Of a stretch of DNA of 7,760 nucleotides, positions 1-4,889 are shown in pieces. Position 1 is the first letter of the stretch; each line of letters starts with the position of its first letter. Below the pieces are notes generated by a model, which worked only from the letters and a program-made list of their open reading frames with translations, was not told the DNA's origin and did no database searches. The stretch spans positions 1-7,760 of the forward strand of contig JAFKJZ010000254.1 in the NCBI GenBank assembly GCA_017305815.1. The letters run 5' to 3'. This DNA comes from Hyphomicrobiales bacterium. Lineage in GTDB: Bacteria > Pseudomonadota > Alphaproteobacteria > Rhizobiales > Kaistiaceae. A program made the translations under genes and the position numbers.

Positions 1-1
1 G

Positions 2-1201
2 CTCGACGAGACGAGCACGAGCACGCGAAAGCTCGACACGGCGGCGGCCTTCCTCGTCATCGCCATCGACGATTTCCACCTGATCAACGACGCCTATGGC
101 TATCGCATCGGCGACCGCGTGCTCGCGGCGGTGGCGCGGCGCATACGCGGCCGCCTGCGCGACGGCGACGCCATCGGCCGCTTCTCCGGCCACAAGCTCG
201 GCCTGATCCTGATGAACTGCGACGAGCACGAGATGCCGTTCGCGGCCGAACGGTTCCTCGCCGCCATCCGCGACGACGTCGTCGCCACGCCCGACGGCGC
301 CGCCTCGGTCACCATCTCGATCGGCGGCGTCTCGCTGCCCCGCCACGCGCAGACGCCGGACGAGGCGATCGAGCGCGCGCAGGAGAGCCTAGGCTTCGCG
401 CGCGATACCGGCCGCGGCCGCTTCTTCGCCTACGCCCCCTCGGCCGAGCGGGAGGCCGAGCGCCAGTCCAACATCGCGCTGTCGCAGCAACTGATCGGCG
501 CTCTATCGGAACAGCGCGTGCGCCTCGCCTTCCAGCCCGTGGTCGACATCCACACCCGCAAGGTCGGCTTCCACGAGGCGCTGCTGCGCCTGGCGCATCC
601 CGACGGCACCATCGTCTCGGCCGGCCAGGTCGTACCGCTCGCCGAGCGCCTCGGCCTGTCGCGCCTGTTCGACCTCGCCGTGCTCGACCAGGTGCTGGAG
701 ACGCTGATCCGCCATCCCGACGCGCATCTGTCGATGAACGTCTCGCCGGAAACCGCGACCGGACCTGACTGGCTGGCGAAATTCGCCCACACGCTCGACC
801 AGCGCCCCGATCTCGGCCAGCGCCTGATCGTCGAGATCACCGAGACGAGCGCCATCCGCAGCCTCGACGACACCGCCTATTTCGTCTCGACGATCCACGA
901 TCTCGGCGCCCGCCTCGCCATCGACGATTTCGGCGCCGGCTTCACCTCGTTCCGCAATCTGCGGGAGCTCCGGGTCGACATCGTCAAGATCGACGGCAGC
1001 TTCATCGCCACCCTGCCCAGGAGTCGCGACGACCAGATCTTCGTGCGCAGGCTGGTGGAGCTCGCGCATGATCTCGGCATCGAGACCGTGGCGGAATGGG
1101 TGCAGGACGAGGAAACGGCGGCGATGCTGGCGGAATGGGGCGTCAGCCGCATCCAGGGCCATCTCTGCGGCGCCGCCAGCCTCGAGCTGCCGTGGAAATG
1201 A
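2..1201 (+). CDS. GGDEF-EAL cyclic-di-GMP phosphodiesterase, 5' end cut by window
   Basis: Partial gene: the frame is open from base 2 to the TGA at 1199-1201, giving 399 visible residues with no start inside the window. Visible residues 17-145 form a GGDEF domain: the N-D-x-x-G-Y-x-x-G-D core is at 29-38. The signature motif reads SGHKL (62-66), and the first metal-binding Asp of the usual D-x-D-x-F is Ala21, so diguanylate cyclase activity is very unlikely. Residues 170-399 form an EAL domain with the catalytic set in place: Glu192 of EAL, Asn246, Glu278, Asp308-Asp309 (DDFGAG), Lys329, Glu365 and Gln385. The second Glu of the usual AEGVE motif is Gln (AEWVQ). By family knowledge it should hydrolyse c-di-GMP to pGpG, with the dead GGDEF domain acting as a GTP sensor or scaffold; that role is inferred. 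Any N-terminal sensor or membrane region is not visible. It is convergent with phhB across a palindromic repeat. Confidence 0.93.
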   Translation, partial: LDETSTSTRKLDTAAAFLVIAIDDFHLINDAYGYRIGDRVLAAVARRIRGRLRDGDAIGRFSGHKLGLILMNCDEHEMPFAAERFLAAIRDDVVATPDGAASVTISIGGVSLPRHAQTPDEAIERAQESLGFARDTGRGRFFAYAPSAEREAERQSNIALSQQLIGALSEQRVRLAFQPVVDIHTRKVGFHEALLRLAHPDGTIVSAGQVVPLAERLGLSRLFDLAVLDQVLETLIRHPDAHLSMNVSPETATGPDWLAKFAHTLDQRPDLGQRLIVEITETSAIRSLDDTAYFVSTIHDLGARLAIDDFGAGFTSFRNLRELRVDIVKIDGSFIATLPRSRDDQIFVRRLVELAHDLGIETVAEWVQDEETAAMLAEWGVSRIQGHLCGAASLELPWK

Positions 1202-1227
1202 CGCGGTAGCTTTCGGCGAAGCGAAGG

Positions 1228-1344
1228 CCCTCACCCCAACCCTCTCCCGCAAGCGGGCGAGGGCTTTTCGCCGGAGTGGCTCCGACGCCCGTGCGAGCAC
1301 GAAGCGCGCCCTCTACCGCTTGCGGGAGAGGGTTGGGATGAGGG
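1228..1344. repeat. 117-bp palindromic intergenic element with 37-bp inverted arms
   Basis: The left arm (1228-1264) and right arm (1308-1344) are reverse complements with three mismatches; the outer 29 bases of each differ at one position. The loop (1265-1307) contains its own perfect hairpin, CGTGC-GA-GCACG (1290-1301). Each arm also holds a short palindrome around GCAAGC/GCTTGC. It fills most of the gap between two convergent genes and ends six bases beyond the phhB stop codon. The architecture resembles the RIME-type intergenic mosaic elements of rhizobia, but I cannot confirm family membership or copy number from one window. It encodes no protein. In RNA it would fold into a long stem from either strand, so a secondary role as transcription terminator or mRNA 3'-end stabiliser is plausible; there is no clear U-run, so Rho-independent termination is not proven. 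Confidence 0.8.
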
Positions 1345-1350
1345 TATTCT

Positions 1351-1650
1351 TTAACCGCCCTGCCCCGCGAAGCGGTTCATGCCCTCGGCGAGCTTGATGT
1401 CGAACGACGTCACCCCGTCGACGACATGCGTCGCCAGCGTCACCGTGACGGTGCGGTAGACGTTGCTCCATTCCGGGTGATGGTTCATCCGCTCCGCCAG
1501 CAGGGCCGAGCGCGTCATGAACGCGAACGCCTCCTGGAAATCGCCGAAGGTGAATACCTTGGTGATGGCGTCGCGGCCCTCGACCGAGGTCCAGCCATCG
1601 AGCTTCGCCAGCGCCGCCTGGCGCTCGGCCGGTTCCAGCTTCTCGATCAT
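1351..1650 (-). CDS. phhB: 4a-hydroxytetrahydrobiopterin dehydratase (pterin-4a-carbinolamine dehydratase)
   Basis: This 99-residue protein matches the normal size of the PCD/DCoH family. The family signature is at residues 54-74: E-R-M-N-H-H-P-E-W-S-N-V-Y followed by V-x-V-x-L-x-T-H. His57, His58 and Pro59 begin the motif and His75 is the third active-site histidine; D-G-V-T-S-F-D follows at 78-84. Known chemistry: it dehydrates the 4a-carbinolamine formed when phenylalanine hydroxylase uses its pterin cofactor, so the cofactor can be reduced again. It acts in the cytoplasm. No phhA gene lies in the window, so the partner hydroxylase is elsewhere or absent; some bacterial homologues are thought to serve molybdopterin or other pterin pathways. 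The ATG overlaps the thpR stop in ATGA, with only a weak ribosome site (GGTGG, inside thpR), so translation is probably coupled to thpR. The open frame extends upstream, but that part lies in another frame of thpR. Confidence 0.93.
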   Translation of the reverse strand: MIEKLEPAERQAALAKLDGWTSVEGRDAITKVFTFGDFQEAFAFMTRSALLAERMNHHPEWSNVYRTVTVTLATHVVDGVTSFDIKLAEGMNRFAGQGG

Positions 1651-2201
1651 GGCCGTGTTTCCACCAGTTCGGCGAGCGGGTAGGCCTGCTCGACGATGTA
1701 GGGACCACCGCCCTTCGACGCCTTCGACGAGAACAGCACGAAGCGTGTCACGTGAAACGCCGCCGAGAGCAGCCCGCCGCGCACGGCGAGATAGGCGGCG
1801 ACGTCGCGATGCGGGGTGTTGCGCAATCGGGCGAGCGTCACATGCGGCGTGTATTTGCGGCCCTCCGGCGGCAGGCCGATCCGCTGCAGGATCCGCTCGT
1901 GCTCGGCCTGCAATTCGCTCAGCGCGCGCGAGGGCGCGATGCGGGCCACGATCGAATGCGGCTTGGCATTGCCGAACGAATCGAGGCTGGAGAACTGCAG
2001 GTCGAGCTCGTTCCGCCGCACGCGCGCCAGCGCGTCGGCGACCTCGTCGGCGGTGCGATCGTCGATGTCGCCGATGAAGCGCAGCGTGACGTGGAAGTTC
2101 TCCGCGTCGATCCAACGCGCGCCGGGAATGCCGCCGCGCAGGAGCGAGAGCCGTTGGGCAATGTCGGCCGGAATCTCGAGACCGGTGAACAGGCGCGGCA
2201 T
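1647..2201 (-). CDS. thpR: RNA 2',3'-cyclic phosphodiesterase (2H/LigT family)
   Basis: This 184-residue protein shows the two H-x-T-x motifs that define 2H phosphoesterases: H37-V-T39-L and H120-V-T122-L, each preceded by the usual context (N-F-H-V-T-L-R-F-I-G and Y-T-P-H-V-T-L-A-R). The N-terminus M-P-R-L-F-T-G-L-E-I-P matches the opening strand of the ThpR/LigT family, and the length is typical. Known activity: hydrolysis of RNA 2',3'-cyclic phosphate ends to 2'-phosphate; homologues were first described by ligation of tRNA halves in vitro. It is cytoplasmic, with no signal peptide or membrane segment. The start is well supported: AGGAGG lies six bases upstream of the ATG. The stop overlaps phhB by four bases. 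It lies 91 bases downstream of the disrupted reductase gene on the same strand and probably shares its transcript. Confidence 0.94.
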   Translation of the reverse strand: MPRLFTGLEIPADIAQRLSLLRGGIPGARWIDAENFHVTLRFIGDIDDRTADEVADALARVRRNELDLQFSSLDSFGNAKPHSIVARIAPSRALSELQAEHERILQRIGLPPEGRKYTPHVTLARLRNTPHRDVAAYLAVRGGLLSAAFHVTRFVLFSSKASKGGGPYIVEQAYPLAELVETRP

Positions 2202-2207
2202 GATCGC

Positions 2208-2213
2208 CCTCCT
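2208..2213 (-). promoter_or_regulatory. Ribosome binding site of thpR
   Basis: On the minus strand this reads AGGAGG, a full Shine-Dalgarno match, with six bases between it and the thpR ATG. It is the strongest ribosome site in the window. It fixes the thpR start and suggests that thpR is translated independently, with phhB depending on it through the ATGA overlap. Confidence 0.8.
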
Positions 2214-2292
2214 CTATCGGTGGGACGGAAGATCAGGTTCGCGGTTTGCCGGGCGGCTGTAAAGCCCTTTCCCCAGGCACCGGCCGCCCGCC

Positions 2293-3328
2293 TCAGGGGC
2301 AGGGATTGCCGCGCCACTGGTGGACGGCATCGATCCGCGCCTCGATTTCGGGCGTGATCGCGACGTCGGCGGCGGCGATGTCGACCTTGAGTTGCTCCAT
2401 CGTCGTGGCGCCGATGATGTTCGAGGTGACGAAGCAGCGGCTGGTGGCGAAGGCGTTTGCGAGCGTCGCCGGATCCATGCCGAAATCGCGCGCGATCGCC
2501 AGATAGGCGTCGATCGCCTCTTCGGCGCCCGGCGTTTCATAGCGGTCGCCACGCTTGAACGCCGGCGGGGCGGGCGCCCTTCTGGTACTTGCCGGACAGG
2601 TAGCCCTGCGCCAGCGGCGAATAGACCAGGAGCCCCACCTGCTCGCGCATCGCGACCTCGGCGAGGTTCACCTCGAAGGTGCGGTTCAGGAGGTTGTAGG
2701 CATTCTGGATCGAGACGACGCGCGGTCCCTTGCCAGCTTCCGAGGCTGCGACAAATCGCGTCGTGCCCCAGGCGGTCTCGTTCGACAGGCCAACATGGCG
2801 GACCTTGCCTTCCTGGACCAGTTCGCCGAGCGCCGCCAGCGTCTCCTCGATCGGCACCTCGTCGGCGGCCGGCTCGGGATGGCGGTAGACGGTCGGATTG
2901 GAGCCCCACTGCGTGACGTGGCGGTCGGGCGAATGCAGCTGGTAGAGGTCGATATAGTCCGTCTGCAGTCGCTTCAGGCTCTTCTCGATCGCGTCGCGGA
3001 TATGGGCGCGAGAAAGAGTCGGCTTGGCGCCGTCGCGGAACCAGGTGAGGCCGTTGCGGCCGACGACCTTGGAGGCGAGGATGACCTTGTCGCGGTTGCC
3101 GCGCGCCTTCATCCAGTTGCCGATGATCCGCTCGGTCGAGCCCTGCGTCTCCGGCTTCGGCGGGATCGAATAGAGTTCGGCCGTGTCGAGGAAATTGACG
3201 CCCTGCTCGAAGGCATAGTCCATCTGCTCGTGGCCCTCGGCCTCGGTGTTCTGCTGGCCCCAGGTCATGGTGCCGAGGCAGATGGAGGACACGCTGAGAT
3301 CGGTCCGTCCGAGCGAACGATATTCCAT
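2293..3328 (-). pseudogene. Tas-like aldo/keto reductase with a frameshift near base 2560
   Basis: Reading starts at the ATG at 3328, with CGGAG about ten bases upstream, and stays in frame for about 256 residues. The NADPH-dependent AKR tetrad is complete: Asp48, Tyr53, Lys87 and His132. Further hallmarks are L-G-T-M-T-W-G at 18-24, P-P-K-P-E-T-Q-G at 56-63 and S-I-Q-N-A-Y-N-L-L-N-R at 206-216, closely resembling E. coli Tas as I remember it. After G-K-Y-Q-K-G-A-R-P-A-G the frame runs into a TGA at 2537-2539. Homologous sequence resumes in another frame from the Phe codon at 2557-2559 (F-K-R-G-D-R-Y) for about 88 residues to the TGA at 2293-2295. That part includes S-N-I-I-G-A-T-T-M-E-Q-L-K, the region that helps hold the NADP phosphate. 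The rejoined protein would be about 344 residues, near the usual 346-350. The truncated form should lack proper cofactor binding. A real mutation or an assembly error are both possible. Confidence 0.85.
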
Positions 3329-3397
3329 GGCGAAAAGCTCCGAGAATTTTGGGCGCGGCGAGGCCGGAAGCGGATTGGCAGGCGTGCGGAGGCCCGG

Positions 3398-4027
3398 TCA
3401 GCGCCGGGCTTGCGCGACCAGATCCTCCACGGCGGGAAGGATTTTCTCGACGATGACCGCGACACCGGCCGCGTTCGGATGCATTCCGTCGGCCTGCAGC
3501 AGGGTCTGTTCGGCCGCGACGCCGTCGAGGAAGAACGGATATAGCATCGCGCCGTGCTTCGCGGCCAGATCCGGATAGAGGCCGTCGAAGCGTTTGGCGT
3601 AGTCGGGGCCGAGATTGGGCGCGGCGCGCATGCCGGCGAGCAGGACAGGCAGCTTACGCTCGCCAAGCCGGGTCAGGATGGCGTCGAGCGCCTGCTGCGG
3701 CACCGAGGGATCGAGCCCGCGCAGCATGTCGTTTGCGCCGAGCTCGACCAGAACCGCCTGCGCATCCGGCCCGACCGACCAGTCGAGCCGCGCCAGACCG
3801 CCGCCTGCCGTATCGCCGGAAACGCCCGCATTGACGACGGCGACGTCCAGGCCCCTGGCGGTCAGCGCCTTCTGCAACTGGTCGGTGAAGCCCTCACCGG
3901 GGCCGAGGCCATAGCCGGCGGAGAGGCTGTCGCCCAGCACGACCAGGCGGAGCGGGTCGGCCCTGGCGGCGCCGGCGGAAACGGCGGCCACGGCGAACAG
4001 GATGGCCAGCGCCCAATTCTTTATCAT
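3398..4027 (-). CDS. tesA: Periplasmic SGNH-hydrolase: arylesterase / acyl-CoA thioesterase I / lysophospholipase L1
   Basis: This 209-residue protein has a signal peptide: M-I-K-N, a hydrophobic core at 5-20 and A-R-A at 21-23, with likely cleavage before Asp24. All SGNH blocks are present: G-D-S34-L-S (nucleophile Ser34), S-G71-D-T (oxyanion Gly), G-A-N99-D (oxyanion Asn) and D180-G-M-H183-P (catalytic Asp and His). V-L-V-E-L-G-A-N-D and the G-L-A-R-L stretch are very like E. coli TesA. Family members hydrolyse acyl thioesters, aryl esters and lysophospholipids in the periplasm. It is divergent from ybbA-ybbP, as in E. coli, which supports a partnership with that transporter. The ATG at 4027 gives a sound signal peptide, but GGAGG is 14 bases upstream, which is long. 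A CTG two codons earlier (4031-4033) would have ideal 8-base spacing, so the exact start is uncertain by two residues. The open frame extends to 4483 antisense to ybbA; that extension is not real. Confidence 0.94.
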   Translation of the reverse strand: MIKNWALAILFAVAAVSAGAARADPLRLVVLGDSLSAGYGLGPGEGFTDQLQKALTARGLDVAVVNAGVSGDTAGGGLARLDWSVGPDAQAVLVELGANDMLRGLDPSVPQQALDAILTRLGERKLPVLLAGMRAAPNLGPDYAKRFDGLYPDLAAKHGAMLYPFFLDGVAAEQTLLQADGMHPNAAGVAVIVEKILPAVEDLVAQARR

Positions 4028-4157
4028 GTACAGGTCTTTATCCTCCGGACCGAGCCACCATATTGAGCCGAACGCGCCGCGATCGGCAGGACGCCGGCGT
4101 TCGACGGCTTCCGCCGAGCGACGAGCCTGCCCGTCGCACGATATAGGGTTCGCGCGC
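4028..4157. promoter_or_regulatory. Divergent intergenic region between tesA and ybbA
   Basis: These 130 bases must hold the promoters for tesA (leftward) and ybbA-ybbP (rightward) if the genes are expressed from here. It is locally less GC-rich at both ends. I see GGAGG for tesA (4042-4046, minus strand) and AGGG for ybbA (4145-4148). The A/T-rich spots at 4057-4064 and 4139-4145 could be -10 elements, but neither has a recognisable -35 at the right distance, so I do not assign promoters. A 7-bp inverted repeat, CGAACGC (4069-4075) with GCGTTCG (4097-4103), encloses a small GCCG/CGGC hairpin (4076-4087). Confidence 0.5.
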
Positions 4158-4889
4158 GTGGTGGATACAGTCCCGAACAGTTCCGATGCCGTCATCCGGC
4201 TCTCATCGGTCGAATTGGCGCTCGGCGTCGGGGCCGCGCGGGTCCATATTCTCCGCAATATTTCGCTGACGATCGACGGCGGCGAAAGTGTCGCACTGGT
4301 CGGTCCGTCCGGCTCCGGCAAGTCGACGCTGCTGATGACGATGGCCGGGCTCGAGCGCGTCGACAAGGGCAGCGTGCGCGTCGCCGGCACCGACCTCGCC
4401 TCGCTGAACGAGGACGGCCTGGCGCGTTTCCGCGGCCGCAATGTCGGCATCATCTTCCAGTCGTTCCACCTCATCCCCAACATGACGGCGCTGGAGAACG
4501 TCGCCGTGCCGCTGGAACTCGCCGGCCGCCGCGACGCGTTTTCGCGCGCCGAGGAAGAACTGAAGCTGGTCGGCCTCGGCCACCGGATGAATCACTATCC
4601 TTCCGCCCTCTCCGGCGGCGAGCAGCAGCGCGTGGCGATCGCCCGCGCCCTCGTCGCCGAGCCGGCGATCCTGTTCGCCGACGAGCCGACCGGCAATCTC
4701 GACGAGGCGACCGGCCGCGAGATCGCCGACCTCCTGTTCCAGACCTGCGCCGAGCGCGGCACCACGCTGGTGCTGGTCACGCACGACAATGCGCTCGCCG
4801 GCCGCTGCGACCGCATGATCCGCATCCATTCCGGCGTGGTCGACCCGCGCCAGGCCAAGGCGAGCCCGCTCAGGAGCGCGGCGGAATGA
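4158..4889 (+). CDS. ybbA: ABC transporter ATP-binding subunit, YbbA/LolD-type
   Basis: This 243-residue protein has every ABC ATPase motif in order: Walker A G49-P-S-G-S-G-K55-S-T, Q-loop Gln101 (I-I-F-Q-S-F-H-L-I-P-N-M-T-A-L-E-N-V), signature L151-S-G-G-E-Q-Q-R-V-A-I-A-R-A-L, Walker B I-L-F-A-D175-E176-P-T-G-N-L-D, and switch His209. The Q-loop surroundings and P-T-G-N-L-D are typical of the MacB/LolD/FtsE group, which work with FtsX-type permeases by mechanotransmission rather than transport through the membrane. It energises YbbP, encoded next, as a cytoplasmic dimer. I chose GTG at 4158 because AGGG lies nine bases upstream and because homology starts soon after (A-V-I-R-L); GTG at 4161 is the alternative. 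An ATG at 4002 in the same frame would lie inside tesA and adds unrelated sequence. The stop overlaps the ybbP ATG in ATGA. Confidence 0.94.
   Translation: MVDTVPNSSDAVIRLSSVELALGVGAARVHILRNISLTIDGGESVALVGPSGSGKSTLLMTMAGLERVDKGSVRVAGTDLASLNEDGLARFRGRNVGIIFQSFHLIPNMTALENVAVPLELAGRRDAFSRAEEELKLVGLGHRMNHYPSALSGGEQQRVAIARALVAEPAILFADEPTGNLDEATGREIADLLFQTCAERGTTLVLVTHDNALAGRCDRMIRIHSGVVDPRQAKASPLRSAAE
4872..4876 (+). promoter_or_regulatory. Ribosome binding site of ybbP inside the ybbA 3' end
   Basis: AGGAG lies nine bases before the ybbP ATG, within the last codons of ybbA. With the ATGA overlap it suggests coupled translation of ATPase and permease, and it supports the ATG at 4886 as the start. 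Confidence 0.7.

Noticed and set aside
503..1300. 265-codon minus-strand frame across the EAL domain
   Set aside because: Low-complexity antisense shadow; the plus strand carries the full EAL motif set.
2214..2909. 231-codon minus-strand frame overlapping the reductase
   Set aside because: Arg/Pro/Ser-rich out-of-frame reading; the true frames on each side of the frameshift carry the reductase motifs.
3390..3411. Hairpin GCCCGG/CCGGGC at the tesA stop codon
   Set aside because: Only six strong base pairs, no T-run, and it overlaps the stop; such stems are common by chance at this GC content, so I do not call a terminator.
2555..3544. 329-codon plus-strand frame opposite the reductase and tesA
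   Set aside because: It spans two well-supported minus-strand genes and has no recognisable motif.
4028..4483. N-terminal extension of tesA in the same open frame
   Set aside because: It would run antisense to ybbA and bury the signal peptide inside the protein; the Ser/Arg-rich extension looks non-coding.
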